This document shows, piece by piece, positions 9,413-18,838 of a stretch of 64,000 nt of DNA. Within the stretch, counting starts at the first letter, position 1. Every line of letters begins with the position of its first letter. This DNA comes from Pseudomonas synxantha. GTDB lineage: Bacteria; Pseudomonadota; Gammaproteobacteria; Pseudomonadales; Pseudomonadaceae. Where the stretch lies: positions 5,518,001 through 5,582,000 of the forward strand of contig NZ_LT629786.1 of the NCBI RefSeq assembly GCF_900105675.1, read 5' to 3'. A program made the translations under genes and the position numbers. The notes beneath the pieces are model-generated. The model worked only from the letters and a program-made list of their open reading frames with translations. It was not told the DNA's origin and made no database searches.

Positions 9413-10702
9413 TCAACCGGCAGCGCTTTCCATGCGTACCGCGCCACGTCGGGTCTGGCCGGCCGCGACCACACAGTTACGCCCCGCGCCCTTGGCGGCG
9501 TACAACGCCTGGTCGGCGCACTTGAGCACTTCCTCGGGGCTGCGCTGCTCGGCCTGGCGCTCGGCCACACCGATGCTGACCGTTACCGACACACTGGATG
9601 CACCGCTGCCAGCACGCCGCTGGCGGCCTTGATGGTCGTCATGGGGGCGGTCCGGGTTGCGCAACTTGATAGCGTAGCCGGCAATGATCTCGCGGATCTC
9701 CTCCAGATGCGGCATGCATTCATCCAGGGTCTTGCCGGCAAACACCACGGCAAACTCTTCACCGCCATACCGGTAGGCTCGCCCGCCGCCGCTGACCTTG
9801 GACAACTTGCTCGCCACCAGGCGCAACACCTGGTCTCCCACGTCATGGCCATGGGTGTCGTTGAAACGCTTGAAGTGATCCACGTCGCTCATCGCCAGCA
9901 CATAGCTGCGCCCCAGCCGCTGCATGCGCTCGTTGAGGGCCCGTCGCCCGGGCAAGCCGGTCAGTTCATCGCGAAATGCCATTTGATAGGCCTCATGGGC
10001 CACACCGGCAGCGATCATCAGCATCACCTGGCTGCACATGATGTTAAGGGTGAACGGCAGGATGAAGGTTTGCGGCAACATCCAGAACATCCCCAGCAAT
10101 CCCACCAGTTGCGCGGCGTGCAGCGGGCGCGGCTGATACCAGTACTGTGCGGCCAGGGTGAGAAAGCCGATCAGGAACATGGGGTATGAGAGTTGGATCA
10201 GGCTCATCCAGGTGCCATGCAGCGCCGGCCAGCGAATCTCCGCCAGCCAGTTAAGTAGCGCCTGGGGGAAACTTTGCTCCAAGGCCAATGCCACGCTGCC
10301 TACCGCCAGTAACACCGCGGCGCGTGCGATGAAGTCACGGAACAAATGGGTCTTCTCCTGCCACAGCGCGTAAATGCTGAACAGCAACGGCAACAAGAGG
10401 CAACACAGGTGAAACACCACCGCAGCGTCTTCGCGCACGCGACCGTTGTCGCGGTAAAAATCAGTCTGGGTATCCAGCAGGAAATAGGCAACGTACACCG
10501 TGATCATCAGGAACAGTTCACGCTGACGCCGATACACGGCACAGTAGGCACCGCCCAGCAGCAAGACCAGGGTGGGCAGCACGTTGAACAACGAGGTGAA
10601 GAAGACACTGAGGTCCTTGACGTACGCAGCCGAAAGCCCAGCCAGCAATAACAGCAGCGAGGGTAGGAAGTGGCTTAAACGTAGCGCAGACACGCGTGAC
10701 AA
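9413..10702 (-). CDS. Membrane-bound GGDEF diguanylate cyclase
   Basis: The N-terminal 240 residues contain about six to seven hydrophobic segments of no recognised sensor family. The C-terminal 170 residues are a GGDEF domain with an intact active site (YRYGGEEFAVVF) preceded by DELTGLPGRRALNERM. It should make cyclic-di-GMP at the inner membrane. No RxxD inhibitory site is seen five residues before GGEEF (the sequence there is GGRAYRY), so product inhibition may be absent. I prefer the TTG at 10702, with GGAG about 8 nt upstream; a frame extension to 10777 lacks this. The gene sits between fatty-acid oxidation genes without an obvious functional link. Confidence 0.85.
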   Translation of the reverse strand: MSRVSALRLSHFLPSLLLLLAGLSAAYVKDLSVFFTSLFNVLPTLVLLLGGAYCAVYRRQRELFLMITVYVAYFLLDTQTDFYRDNGRVREDAAVVFHLCCLLLPLLFSIYALWQEKTHLFRDFIARAAVLLAVGSVALALEQSFPQALLNWLAEIRWPALHGTWMSLIQLSYPMFLIGFLTLAAQYWYQPRPLHAAQLVGLLGMFWMLPQTFILPFTLNIMCSQVMLMIAAGVAHEAYQMAFRDELTGLPGRRALNERMQRLGRSYVLAMSDVDHFKRFNDTHGHDVGDQVLRLVASKLSKVSGGGRAYRYGGEEFAVVFAGKTLDECMPHLEEIREIIAGYAIKLRNPDRPHDDHQGRQRRAGSGASSVSVTVSIGVAERQAEQRSPEEVLKCADQALYAAKGAGRNCVVAAGQTRRGAVRMESAAG

Positions 10703-10853
10703 GGGTAAAACTCCGACCCGCAAAAAATAATAGCACTGTGCCTCTATGCGATCAGTTAAGCACAACCGACCGGCCATGTATCACATTGCCATCACTTTAA
10801 CGGCAGGCGCTCCCAATCCCTGAGTGCTGTACGCGGGTTTTTTAACCGGCCAT

Positions 10854-10889
10854 AAAAAACCGCCGGCTCCCGAGGGAGGCGGCGGTTTT
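10854..10889 (-). terminator. Rho-independent terminator of the fadE1-like gene
   Basis: On the minus strand a stem of AAAACCGCCGCCTCCC paired with GGGAGCCGGCGGTTTT closes a short loop and is followed by TTTTTTAT. It lies 19 nt after the stop of the dehydrogenase. Confidence 0.88.
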
Positions 10890-10908
10890 CAGAAGGCTGC
10901 CGGAAGGC

Positions 10909-12714
10909 TTAGTAAGCCAGGCCGAAGTCTTCTTCTTTCATGTCCATCAGGTTGCCGGCGCCCGACAGCATGGTTGCTACGTGGGTGCGGGTACGCGGCA
11001 GGATGCGCTGGAAGTAGAAGCGCGCGGTCTGCAACTTGGCAGTGTAGAACGCTTCTTCGGTGGTGCCGGCAGCCAACTTCTCGGCAGCCAGGCGTGCCAT
11101 GTCGGCCCAGAAGTAAGCCAGGCACGCATAACCGGAATACATCAGGTAGTCCACCGAGGCGGCACCGACTTCTTCACGGTCTTTCATCGCGGCCATGCCG
11201 ACCTTCATGGTCAACTCGCCCCATTCTTTGTTCAACGCCGCCAGCGGAGCAACGAACTCTTTGACAGCCTCGTTACCTTCGTTGGCCTGGCAGAACTTGT
11301 GCACGATCTTGGTGAAGCCCTTGAGCGCTTCGCCCTGAGTCATGAGCACTTTACGGCCGAGCAAGTCCAGTGCCTGGATGCCGGTAGTGCCTTCGTACAG
11401 CATCGAAATGCGGCTGTCGCGAACGTTCTGCTCCATGCCCCACTCGGCGATGAAGCCGTGGCCGCCGTAGATCTGCACGCCGTGGTTGGCCGATTCAAAA
11501 CCGACTTCGGTCATGAACGCCTTGGCGATCGGAGTCATGAAAGCCAGCAAGCCGTCGGCCTGTTTCTTGGCTTCGTCGTCGGTGCCGTACTTGACGATGT
11601 CCACTTGCTTGGCGGTGAAGTACACCATCGCACGGTTGCCTTCGGCGAAGGCTTTCATGGTCAGCAGCATGCGGCGCACGTCAGGGTGCACGATGATCGG
11701 GTCGGCGGCTTTGTCCGGCGCTTTCGGGCCAGTCAGGGAGCGCATCTGCAAGCGATCACGGGCATATTTCAAGCCGCCCTGGAAGCCGATCTCGGCGTGG
11801 GACAGGCCCTGCAGCGCAGTCCCCAGGCGAGCGGTGTTCATGAAGGTGAACATGCAGTTCAGGCCTTTGTTCGCCGGGCCGATCAGGAAACCGGTGGCCG
11901 CGTCGAAATTCATCACGCAGGTGGCGTTGCCGTGGATGCCCATCTTGTGTTCCAGGGAACCACAGGTCACCGCATTGCGCTCGCCCACCGAACCATCGGC
12001 GTTGGGCAGGAACTTGGGCACGATAAACAGCGAGATGCCTTTGGTGCCGGCAGGTGCGTCGGGCAGGCGGGCCAGTACGATGTGGACGATGTTGTCGGCC
12101 ATGTCGTGTTCACCGGCCGAGATGAAGATCTTGGTGCCGGAGACTTTGTAGGAACCGTCGGCCTGAGGCTCGGCCTTGGTGCGCAACATGCCAAGGTCGG
12201 TGCCGCAGTGCGGCTCGGTCAGGCACATGGTGCCGGTCCACTCGCCCGACACCAGCTTGGTCAGGTAAGCCTCTTGCTGCTCAGGGGTGCCGTGCTCGGA
12301 AATGGTGTTCATCGCACCGTGGGACAGGCCCGGGTACATGCCCCACGACCAGTTGGCGGCACCCACCATTTCGCTGACCGCCAGGCCCAGGGATTCCGGC
12401 AGGCCTTGGCCGCCGTGCTCCACATCGTGGGCCAGGCTTGGCCAGCCGCCTTCGACGAATTGCTTGTAGGCTTCTTTGAAGCCGGTAGGGGTCTTAACGC
12501 CTGACTCACTCCAGGTACACCCTTCGATGTCGCCCACGCGGTTCAACGGTGCCAGTACTTGCTCACAGAACTTGGCGCCTTCTTCGAGGATGGCGTCAAC
12601 CATGTCCGGGGTAGCGTCCTGGCACGCCGACAGGCTCTGATAGTGCGCTTCATAACCGAGCAGTTCGTCACGAACGAAGCGAATATCACGCAAGGGGGCC
12701 TTGTAGTCAGGCAT
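10909..12714 (-). CDS. Long-type acyl-CoA dehydrogenase (PA0506/FadE1-like)
   Basis: The product has 601 residues starting [13 protein letters not shown]. The ATG at 12714 has an AGAGG 9 nt upstream and matches the paralogue starts; the frame is open to 12777 but the extra residues look like leader sequence. FAD-binding ([13 protein letters not shown]), [14 protein letters not shown] and the catalytic-Glu block [15 protein letters not shown] are all present. By position next to the biotin genes it corresponds to P. aeruginosa PA0506, reported as a long-chain acyl-CoA dehydrogenase. Two PsrA-like operators at 12775-12801 suggest induction by long-chain fatty acids. It has its own terminator, so it is probably monocistronic. 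Confidence 0.91.
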   Translation of the reverse strand: MPDYKAPLRDIRFVRDELLGYEAHYQSLSACQDATPDMVDAILEEGAKFCEQVLAPLNRVGDIEGCTWSESGVKTPTGFKEAYKQFVEGGWPSLAHDVEHGGQGLPESLGLAVSEMVGAANWSWGMYPGLSHGAMNTISEHGTPEQQEAYLTKLVSGEWTGTMCLTEPHCGTDLGMLRTKAEPQADGSYKVSGTKIFISAGEHDMADNIVHIVLARLPDAPAGTKGISLFIVPKFLPNADGSVGERNAVTCGSLEHKMGIHGNATCVMNFDAATGFLIGPANKGLNCMFTFMNTARLGTALQGLSHAEIGFQGGLKYARDRLQMRSLTGPKAPDKAADPIIVHPDVRRMLLTMKAFAEGNRAMVYFTAKQVDIVKYGTDDEAKKQADGLLAFMTPIAKAFMTEVGFESANHGVQIYGGHGFIAEWGMEQNVRDSRISMLYEGTTGIQALDLLGRKVLMTQGEALKGFTKIVHKFCQANEGNEAVKEFVAPLAALNKEWGELTMKVGMAAMKDREEVGAASVDYLMYSGYACLAYFWADMARLAAEKLAAGTTEEAFYTAKLQTARFYFQRILPRTRTHVATMLSGAGNLMDMKEEDFGLAY

Positions 12715-12774
12715 AGCGATAAACCTCTGCTGATGTATCTGGGATGAACAACCGCGTGGATTTGTTATGGCGGT

Positions 12775-12801
12775 CAAACAGGTGTTTGAAACATACGTTT
12801 A
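12775..12801. promoter_or_regulatory. Two overlapping PsrA-like operators upstream of the fadE1-like gene
   Basis: The sequence CAAACAGGTGTTTG (12775-12788) is a perfect palindrome of the PsrA form (C/G)AAAC-N4-GTTT(G/C). A second copy, GAAACATACGTTTA, begins on its last base and departs from the form only at the final position. PsrA is a TetR-family repressor released by long-chain acyl groups. The sites lie about 60-90 nt upstream of the dehydrogenase start, where repressor binding would block its promoter. Confidence 0.7.
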
Positions 12802-12936
12802 CCACCCAGGGTTGTCAAGCATCGGCCAGATGCCGTTTGTCTTGATGCAGGTCATCGTCAGGCACGGCAAGGCCCGCGGCAAGACGCCACGCTAAATTGA
12901 GTGCAGAGAGTGATCAGGGCTAGGCAAGAGAAAAAG

Positions 12937-13023
12937 GTGGGAGGGGGCTTGCTCCCGATAGCGGAATGTCAGTCAGTACTTTTGTAACTGACCCAGCGCT
13001 ATCGGGGGCAAGCCCCCTCCCAC
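12937..13023. repeat. REPIN, outward-arm type, 87 bp
   Basis: Two inverted REP units (GTGGGAGGGGGCTTG...CAAGCCCCCTCCCAC) are joined through GATAGCG/CGCTATC inner arms. It lies between the dehydrogenase and the small minus-strand gene at 13051. Its length is exactly 87 bp, as in the three other copies of this type in the window. Confidence 0.9.
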
Positions 13024-13050
13024 TTTTTGAACTACGTACATGAAAGAGGA

Positions 13051-13332
13051 TCAGGCGTAGGTGTCGATCAAGGTGCCAAGCATTTCATTCGAAGCCTTCG
13101 CGACTTTCGCCCCCAGCTCCACTTGAAACTTGCCCTGGGCCATTTCCACCATATTGCTCGCCGAATTGGATGGCTGGGCGCGGTCGCTGGCTTGCAGACG
13201 ATCACTTTGTGCACCCGATGGCTGGGTCGTCGCGGCGCTGGCAATCTTGCCGGCCGCCTGGTCGACGCGGTTCTGCCCGGCCTGAATGCTGTTCAGTCCC
13301 GAATAAAACGCGCTGCTGCCAGAGATTTCCAT
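13051..13332 (-). CDS. Small protein resembling flagellar axial protein termini (PA0505 position)
   Basis: The 93-residue product has no assigned function. The N-terminal block FYSGLNSIQAGQNRVDQAAG resembles the N-terminal helix of flagellar rod and hook proteins (FlgB/C/F/G type: aliphatic-xx-Q-xx-Q-xR-hydrophobic-D-xxAxNI). The C-terminus, KASNEMLGTLIDTYA, resembles their C-terminal heptad helix. The central part is a Ser/Ala/Gln-rich linker. It has no signal peptide, which is also true of axial proteins exported by the flagellar system. The gene sits between the fadE1-like gene and the bio operon and has no flagellar neighbours. The resemblance is my inference and could be convergent. Confidence 0.7.
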   Translation of the reverse strand: MEISGSSAFYSGLNSIQAGQNRVDQAAGKIASAATTQPSGAQSDRLQASDRAQPSNSASNMVEMAQGKFQVELGAKVAKASNEMLGTLIDTYA

Positions 13333-13399
13333 GGCGTAAACCTGCCTTTAGAGAATCGTGAAGTTGGATTGAAGCAGACATCTTGGCAAAAGGCCCGTC

Positions 13400-13428
13400 A
13401 AAAACACTAATGGCACATTGCCTTAGTG
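13400..13428 (-). terminator. Terminator of the bio operon
   Basis: Read on the minus strand, CACTAAGGCA and TGCCATTAGTG form an imperfect stem with a short loop, followed by TTTTTG. It begins 10 nt after the stop of bioD, the last gene of the biotin operon. Confidence 0.8.
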
Positions 13429-13438
13429 ATAGCCAAAA

Positions 13439-14119
13439 TCAGTCAAGCAGGTCCAATTCAAGGTATTCGGCCACTGCAGCCGCCCCGGCGTGCTTGAGTT
13501 TCGGCACTCTTCCCAGGCAAGGCGCCGGCAAGCGCTCAGCCAGGGTGGCGAGGTTTTCTTCCAGACGAGAGGTCTTGGGGTCGATGATGTTCGCCACCCA
13601 ACCCGCCAGCGGCAAGCCGTCCCGTGCGATGGCTTCGGCGGTAAGCAATGCATGGCTGATACAACCCAGGCGCACCCCAACCACCAGGATCACTGGCAGC
13701 TTGAGCGCCATGGCCAGGTCCGACAAGTTGGCCTGGTCAGCCAAGGGTACGCGCCACCCGCCCGCGCCCTCGATCAAGGTGAAATCCGCGCCACGGGCCA
13801 GGACTTGCTGCATCGGCTTGAGCAACGATTGCACCGTCAACGCGACACCTGCCTCGCGTGCGGCCAGATGAGGCGCGATAGCCGGCTCGAATGCTACCGG
13901 GTTGACCTCTGCATAGCTCAGCGGCACTGAACATTCGGCCAACAGCGCCAAGGCATCGGTGTTGCGCAACCCTTGGGCAGTCAGTTGGCAGCCCGACGCC
14001 ACCGGTTTTCCGGCTGCGGTACTTTTACCTGCCAGCCTGGCGGCATGCAGCAGGCCAGCCGCGATAGTGGTCTTGCCCACATCGGTGTCGGTGCCGGTGA
14101 TGAAATAAGCGGCGCTCAT
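13439..14119 (-). CDS. bioD: Dethiobiotin synthetase BioD
   Basis: BioD closes the ureido ring of dethiobiotin from DAPA, CO2 and ATP. The 226-residue protein has the P-loop [10 protein letters not shown] at residues 8-17 and the Mg/ATP loop [11 protein letters not shown], followed by the [21 protein letters not shown] block. It is the last gene of the minus-strand order bioB-bioF-bioH-bioC-bioD. Its ATG overlaps the end of bioC by 4 nt, which indicates coupling, and a terminator follows. Confidence 0.97.
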   Translation of the reverse strand: MSAAYFITGTDTDVGKTTIAAGLLHAARLAGKSTAAGKPVASGCQLTAQGLRNTDALALLAECSVPLSYAEVNPVAFEPAIAPHLAAREAGVALTVQSLLKPMQQVLARGADFTLIEGAGGWRVPLADQANLSDLAMALKLPVILVVGVRLGCISHALLTAEAIARDGLPLAGWVANIIDPKTSRLEENLATLAERLPAPCLGRVPKLKHAGAAAVAEYLELDLLD

Positions 14120-14928
14120 GCAGGTTTCTCCAATACGGCATACACCACTTGGTAGGTGGCAGGCAGGCCATGGGCCTGACGCAACTGCTCGTAAGCATCG
14201 ACCAGTGCCACCATCCGTGCGCGGCCCGTCAACCCTCCCGGGCGGCCCGGGTTGAGGTTATGGGCGCCCAACGCCTTGAGTTCGTGGGTCAGGCTGCGCA
14301 CATCCGGGTAATGCAGCACATGGGGCTGTCGCTCCAGGCTCATCACCCGCAAGCCACTGATCGCACACAGTTGTTGATAAGCCTCGAAGGTGCGGAAGCG
14401 GTTAACGTGGACCAGGCCATCCGCCGCCCGCCAGCTTTCGCGCAGTTCATCCAGCGTGCCTGTGCACAGGCTCGCGAAGGCCAGCACACCGCCCGGTCGC
14501 AGTACGCGATGAGCTTCACTGAGTACTGCATCGAAATTTGCGCACCATTGCACCGCAAGGCTGGAAAAGAGCAATTCGATGCTGTCAGCCTTAAGCGGCA
14601 AGCGTTCCGCATCACCGGCAATGAAGTGCTGCGCACCGCCCAAAGGCCGCGCATGGTTGAGCATGCCTTCGGCGATATCCAGCGCGATGCCTTCGCTTGC
14701 AGGCAAACGCTCACCCAGTACCCGGCTGAAGTAGCCCGTGCCGCAGCCCATATCCAGCCAGCATTGTGGCGAAAGGTTGGGCGGCAAACGGCTGAGCAAT
14801 TCATGCCCCACCGCCCGCTGCAACTCGGCCACGCTGTCGTAGCTGGCCGCTGCACGGGAAAACGAGGCCGCGACCTGGCGCTTGTCCGGCAAGGCGCCCG
14901 GCAGGCAAGGATGGGATAAATCAGTCAT
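14116..14928 (-). CDS. bioC: Malonyl-ACP O-methyltransferase BioC
   Basis: BioC methylates the free carboxyl of malonyl-ACP so that the fatty-acid machinery can build pimelate. It is a class-I SAM methyltransferase, with [10 protein letters not shown] as motif I, the ALDIAEGML acidic loop and [12 protein letters not shown] prefer the second ATG (14928, product MTDLSHP..., 270 residues) over the one at 14940, because it matches the usual Pseudomonas N-terminus and limits the overlap with bioH to 8 nt. No clear Shine-Dalgarno is seen for either, so translation is probably coupled to bioH. Confidence 0.93.
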   Translation of the reverse strand: MTDLSHPCLPGALPDKRQVAASFSRAAASYDSVAELQRAVGHELLSRLPPNLSPQCWLDMGCGTGYFSRVLGERLPASEGIALDIAEGMLNHARPLGGAQHFIAGDAERLPLKADSIELLFSSLAVQWCANFDAVLSEAHRVLRPGGVLAFASLCTGTLDELRESWRAADGLVHVNRFRTFEAYQQLCAISGLRVMSLERQPHVLHYPDVRSLTHELKALGAHNLNPGRPGGLTGRARMVALVDAYEQLRQAHGLPATYQVVYAVLEKPA

Positions 14929-15652
14929 CAACACACTCATGCAAAAAAGCCTGGATGGCCCCCGCTACACCGTGGGGGTCTTCCAGGAGAAACGCGTGAC
15001 CGGCCTGTTCAATCAGGCCGACTTCTACATCGGGGAGCAAGGCCAGCAGATCACTGGCGGCTTCGGCAGGCACCAGCCCATCCAAGCCGGCAAACAAATG
15101 CAACTGCGGCCCGCGAAATGCCTGCAAGGCGGCTCGGGTATCCAGTTGGGCCAGCAGTTCCAGGCCAGGCATCAAGACACTGGGGAGTGTATTCGGCGCA
15201 CCGCTGACCAGCAGCCGCGACAGTCCGCGGGGGTCTGCGGCGCCCTTGGCGCACAGCAGGCCGAAGCGCTTGAGGGTGACCTGGGAGTCGGCATGGCAGC
15301 CCGCCAGGAATGCATCAAAGGACTCGGCCGGCATCCCGTGGGGCCAGCTGTCATGGGCGACGAAACACGGATTGCTCGCCAGGGTCAGCAAACCGCAGCA
15401 ACGCTCGCCGCGCCGCGCCGCCAGCTCTGAAGCGAGCATGCCGCCGAGGGACCAACCACCGAGCCAGACGTTGTCCGGCAGCGTCGCATCGAGCTCGTCG
15501 AGCCATTCACCCACATCACTGGAATCCAGCACCGGCAAAGGCTCGATCTGTACCCGCAGATGCTCGTTCAGGCCGTGCAGTGCAGCGGCCAGCGGCTCCA
15601 GCGGTGACACACCGAGCCCCCAGCCGGGCAGCAATATCAGTCGATTACGCAT
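14921..15652 (-). CDS. bioH: Pimeloyl-ACP methyl ester esterase BioH
   Basis: This 243-residue alpha/beta hydrolase removes the methyl ester from pimeloyl-ACP to end the BioC-started chain. The nucleophile elbow is GWSLGG near residue 83, the acid is expected in [10 protein letters not shown], and the histidine lies in [13 protein letters not shown]. It overlaps bioF by 8 nt upstream and bioC downstream. Its position between bioF and bioC is the usual Pseudomonas arrangement. Confidence 0.95.
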   Translation of the reverse strand: MRNRLILLPGWGLGVSPLEPLAAALHGLNEHLRVQIEPLPVLDSSDVGEWLDELDATLPDNVWLGGWSLGGMLASELAARRGERCCGLLTLASNPCFVAHDSWPHGMPAESFDAFLAGCHADSQVTLKRFGLLCAKGAADPRGLSRLLVSGAPNTLPSVLMPGLELLAQLDTRAALQAFRGPQLHLFAGLDGLVPAEAASDLLALLPDVEVGLIEQAGHAFLLEDPHGVAGAIQAFLHECVDD

Positions 15653-16826
15653 GGTCGGGCTCCGAGGCGCCTAACAAGCGGAAACACTCTTCCAACCCGT
15701 TCAACAATAGCTGCACCTGCGCCTCGCTGTGGGCCGCCGTTAATGTCACCCGTAAACGGGCGGTGCCGGCGGGCACCGTAGGCGGGCGGATCGCAGTGAC
15801 CATCAGGCCACGCTCGCGCAGCATTTGCGACAGGCGCAACGCCCGGGCGCTGTCGCCAATCAGGATCGGCTGGATCGGCGTAAAGCTGTCCATCAACGCC
15901 AGGCCCATCTGCTCGGCGCCCTGGCGGAACTGGCGGATCAACCCGTTGAGGTGCTCGCGGCGCCAATGTTCATGGCGCAACAGTTCCAGGCTTTTCAGGG
16001 TGGCGCAAGCCAGTGCCGGGGGTTGGCTGGTGGTGTAGATATACGGGCGGGCAAACTGGATCAGGCTTTCGATCAACTCATCGCTGCCAGCCACAAATGC
16101 CCCGGCGGTGCCGAAGGCTTTGCCCAAGGTGCCCACCAGCACCGGCACGTCCTCCTGGCTCAAGCCGAAATGCTCGACGATGCCACCGCCCTGGGCGCCC
16201 AACGGACCGAAGCCATGGGCGTCATCCACCATCAGCCAGGCACCTCTGGCCTTGGCTTCACGGGCCAGTGCGGGGAGGTTGGCCAGGTCGCCGTCCATGC
16301 TGAACACGCCATCAGTGACCACCAGCGTATTGCCGCTGGCCTTCTCCAGGCGCTTGGCCAGGCTGTCGGCGTCGTTATGTAGGTAGCGATTGAAACGCGC
16401 CCCTGACAGCAAGCCGGCATCCAGCAATGACGCGTGGTTGAGGCGATCTTGCAGCACCGTATCGCCCTGCCCCACCAATGCCGTGACCGCGCCGAGGTTG
16501 GCCATGTAGCCGGTAGTGAACAGCAGTGCACGCGGGCGCCCGGTCAAATCAGCCAGGGCTTCTTCCAACTCATGGTGCGGCGTGGCGTGGCCCACCACCA
16601 GATGCGAAGCGCCACCGCCCACGCCCCAACGGGCCGCTCCGGCGCGCCAGGCCTGGATCACCTGCGGGTGATTGGCCAGGCCCAGGTAATCGTTATTGCA
16701 GAACGCCAACAATGGCTGGCCATCCACCACCACTTCGGGCCCTTGAGGGCTCTGCAGCAGCGGGCGTTGACGGTACAGATGTTCGGCACGGCGGGCAGCG
16801 AGGCGCGCGGCGAGATCAAAAGACAT
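15645..16826 (-). CDS. bioF: 8-amino-7-oxononanoate synthase BioF
   Basis: BioF condenses pimeloyl-ACP with L-alanine in a PLP-dependent reaction that releases CO2. The 393-residue product has [13 protein letters not shown] near the N-terminus, [14 protein letters not shown], the [11 protein letters not shown] aspartate block and the Schiff-base lysine in [13 protein letters not shown]. It lies 76 nt downstream of bioB on the same strand, separated by a collapsed REP palindrome, and overlaps bioH by 8 nt. Confidence 0.97.
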   Translation of the reverse strand: MSFDLAARLAARRAEHLYRQRPLLQSPQGPEVVVDGQPLLAFCNNDYLGLANHPQVIQAWRAGAARWGVGGGASHLVVGHATPHHELEEALADLTGRPRALLFTTGYMANLGAVTALVGQGDTVLQDRLNHASLLDAGLLSGARFNRYLHNDADSLAKRLEKASGNTLVVTDGVFSMDGDLANLPALAREAKARGAWLMVDDAHGFGPLGAQGGGIVEHFGLSQEDVPVLVGTLGKAFGTAGAFVAGSDELIESLIQFARPYIYTTSQPPALACATLKSLELLRHEHWRREHLNGLIRQFRQGAEQMGLALMDSFTPIQPILIGDSARALRLSQMLRERGLMVTAIRPPTVPAGTARLRVTLTAAHSEAQVQLLLNGLEECFRLLGASEPDHA

Positions 16827-16862
16827 GCTGGCCTCGATTTGGCGGGTTCAACTGGATCAAAT

Positions 16863-16887
16863 AATGTGGGAGCAAGCCCCCCACATT
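16863..16887. repeat. Collapsed REP palindrome between bioB and bioF
   Basis: The short sequence AATGTGGGAGCAAGCCCC followed by CCACATT is a REP unit with its centre lost, so the outer arms (AATGTGGG/CCCACATT) now form one small hairpin. It sits inside the bio operon and could affect relative expression of bioB and the downstream genes. Confidence 0.7.
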
Positions 16888-16902
16888 TGGATCCCATTTC
16901 AA

Positions 16903-17958
16903 TCAGACGACAGCGTTGTAGAACTGCTCGCTGCTCTTTTGCTCCACCAGCGCCTGCTCGATCGCCGCCTGGTGCACTTCATCAGCGTGCTCTTCGCGAG
17001 CTTCAGGCAGGATGCCCAGGCGTGCAAACAGTTGCATGTCCTTGTCGGCCTGCGGGTTGGCGGTGGTCAGCAGTTTGTCGCCGTAGAAGATCGAGTTGGC
17101 GCCGGCAAAGAACGCCAGGGCCTGCATCTGCTCGTTCATGGCCTCGCGGCCGGCGGACAGGCGCACGTGGGATTTCGGCATGAGGATGCGTGCCACCGCC
17201 AGCATGCGGATGAAATCAAAGGGGTCGATATCGTCGGCGTTCTCCAACGGCGTGCCGGCAACCTTCACCAGCATGTTGATCGGCACCGACTCCGGGTGCT
17301 CGGGCAGGTTGGCCAACTGGATCAGCAGGTTGGCGCGGTCGTCAAGGGACTCGCCCATGCCGAGGATGCCGCCCGAGCAGATCTTCATCCCCGAATCACG
17401 CACATAAGCCAGGGTTTGCAGGCGCTCGCCGTAGGTGCGGGTGGTGATGATCGAGCCGTAAAACTCCGGCGAGGTATCGAGGTTGTGGTTGTAGTAATCC
17501 AGGCCGGCCTGAGCCAGGGCTTCAGTCTGGTCCTGGTCGAGGCGCCCGAGGGTCATGCAGGTTTCCAGGCCCATGGCCTTCACGCCTTTGACCATCTCCA
17601 ACACGTAGGGCATGTCCTTGGCCGACGGGTGTTTCCACGCCGCGCCCATGCAGAAACGCGTCGAGCCGATGGCCTTGGCGCGGGCAGCCTCTTCGAGGAC
17701 CTTTTGCACTTCCATCAGCTTTTCTTTTTCCAGGCCGGTGTTGTAGTGGCCCGACTGCGGACAATATTTGCAATCTTCCGGGCAGGCGCCGGTCTTGATC
17801 GACAGCAAGGTCGATACCTGCACGCGGTTGGCGTCGAAATGCGCGCGGTGCACGGTCTGCGCCTGGAACAACAGGTCATTGAATGGCTGCACGAACAGGG
17901 CTTTGACTTCGGCTAAGGACCAATCGTGACGCAGGGTGGCAGAGGTGCTGGCGCTCAT
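16903..17958 (-). CDS. bioB: Biotin synthase BioB
   Basis: BioB is the radical SAM enzyme that inserts sulfur into dethiobiotin. The 351-residue product contains the cluster motif CxxxCxxC as CPEDCKYC, followed by PQSGHYNTG, and later the conserved blocks [20 protein letters not shown] and [12 protein letters not shown]. It is the first gene of the minus-strand bio operon. A promoter with a BirA-type operator lies 75-130 nt upstream, so the operon should be shut down by biotin-loaded BirA. comF is divergent. Confidence 0.98.
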   Translation of the reverse strand: MSASTSATLRHDWSLAEVKALFVQPFNDLLFQAQTVHRAHFDANRVQVSTLLSIKTGACPEDCKYCPQSGHYNTGLEKEKLMEVQKVLEEAARAKAIGSTRFCMGAAWKHPSAKDMPYVLEMVKGVKAMGLETCMTLGRLDQDQTEALAQAGLDYYNHNLDTSPEFYGSIITTRTYGERLQTLAYVRDSGMKICSGGILGMGESLDDRANLLIQLANLPEHPESVPINMLVKVAGTPLENADDIDPFDFIRMLAVARILMPKSHVRLSAGREAMNEQMQALAFFAGANSIFYGDKLLTTANPQADKDMQLFARLGILPEAREEHADEVHQAAIEQALVEQKSSEQFYNAVV

Positions 17959-18032
17959 GGGCGATTCCTTGATTATGCTTTGGCAAGCGCTGCGGGAAGG
18001 GTAATACCCACAGGCACGACACGGATGCCGGC

Positions 18033-18061
18033 ATATTTAAGGAAGAATCATGCACTGTCAA
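18033..18061 (-). promoter_or_regulatory. Sigma-70 promoter of bioB
   Basis: On the minus strand a perfect -35 hexamer TTGACA (18061-18056) is followed after 17 nt by AAATAT (18038-18033). The bioB start is about 75 nt downstream. The -35 hexamer is part of the BirA-like operator at 18055-18087. Confidence 0.75.
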
Positions 18062-18787
18062 CCTGACCACAAACGACAAGTTTACATCTGGTCAAAAAAC
18101 ATACAATCCTGCCTGATTTGCGATGAAAGCACTCAGTCAGCCGAAGATATATGCAACGTCTGCGAAACAGACCTGCCTTGGCTAATGGAGCAGTGTGAAC
18201 GCTGCGCCCTGCCCTTGCCGATGGATGGCTTGATTTGCGGGCAGTGCCAAAGGCATTCACCCGCTTTCCAGCAGGTCGTCGCGCCTTGGACCTATAGCTT
18301 TCCCATCGACACCCTCATCAGCCGCTTCAAGCACCAGGGCCGTTGGCCGCTGGGACACATGCTGGCACGCCTGCTGGGGCAACACCTGCAACACCGCTTC
18401 GACAACGCTGAACTCGACCGACCCGACGGCCTGCTGCCGGTGCCCATGGCCCGCAGACGCCTGCGCGAGCGCGGCTTTAACCAAGCGTTGATGGTGGCCC
18501 GCTGGCTCAGTAAAGCCCTCGAGATTCCCTATCATGAACATGCGTTATTACGCCCTTATGAAACCGTCGCGCAGCAAGACCTGGATGCCAAGGCCCGCAA
18601 ATGCAACCTGCTCAACGCTTTTGCCCTGGCACCCGACGCCCACGTAGCAGGGCAACATCTGGCGTTGGTAGACGACGTACTCACCACCGGCGCCACGGCC
18701 CACAGCCTGGCGCGGCTGTTGATAGGTGCCGGCGCACGCCAAGTCGACGTCTATTGCCTGGCACGTACACCAAGGTCCAGCGTCTGA
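18050..18787 (+). CDS. comF: ComF-family phosphoribosyltransferase-like protein
   Basis: The 245-residue protein has the ComF layout. The N-terminal third carries zinc-ribbon cysteine pairs (CLIC, CNVC, CERC, CGQC). The C-terminal part is a phosphoribosyltransferase-fold domain with the PRPP loop LALVDDVLTTGATAHSLARLL. In competent bacteria ComF acts in the cytoplasm during uptake of single-stranded DNA; its role in Pseudomonas is unclear. The start ATG has AAGGA 5-9 nt upstream. The BirA-type operator lies inside its first 13 codons, so BirA binding could also affect comF transcription. Confidence 0.9.
   Translation: MHCQPDHKRQVYIWSKNIQSCLICDESTQSAEDICNVCETDLPWLMEQCERCALPLPMDGLICGQCQRHSPAFQQVVAPWTYSFPIDTLISRFKHQGRWPLGHMLARLLGQHLQHRFDNAELDRPDGLLPVPMARRRLRERGFNQALMVARWLSKALEIPYHEHALLRPYETVAQQDLDAKARKCNLLNAFALAPDAHVAGQHLALVDDVLTTGATAHSLARLLIGAGARQVDVYCLARTPRSSV
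18055..18087. promoter_or_regulatory. BirA-type operator controlling bioB
   Basis: On the minus strand the half-sites ATGTAAACT and GGTTGACAG are separated by exactly 15 nt. The BirA consensus is TTGTAAACC-N15-GGTTTACAA; seven of nine bases match in each half. The site covers the -35 box of bioB and lies within the first codons of comF on the other strand. Confidence 0.72.
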
Positions 18788-18838
18788 CTTGACTCCCCTG
18801 CGCCAGGACGGCAACGTCCGCTCATCTCATCCAGACGT

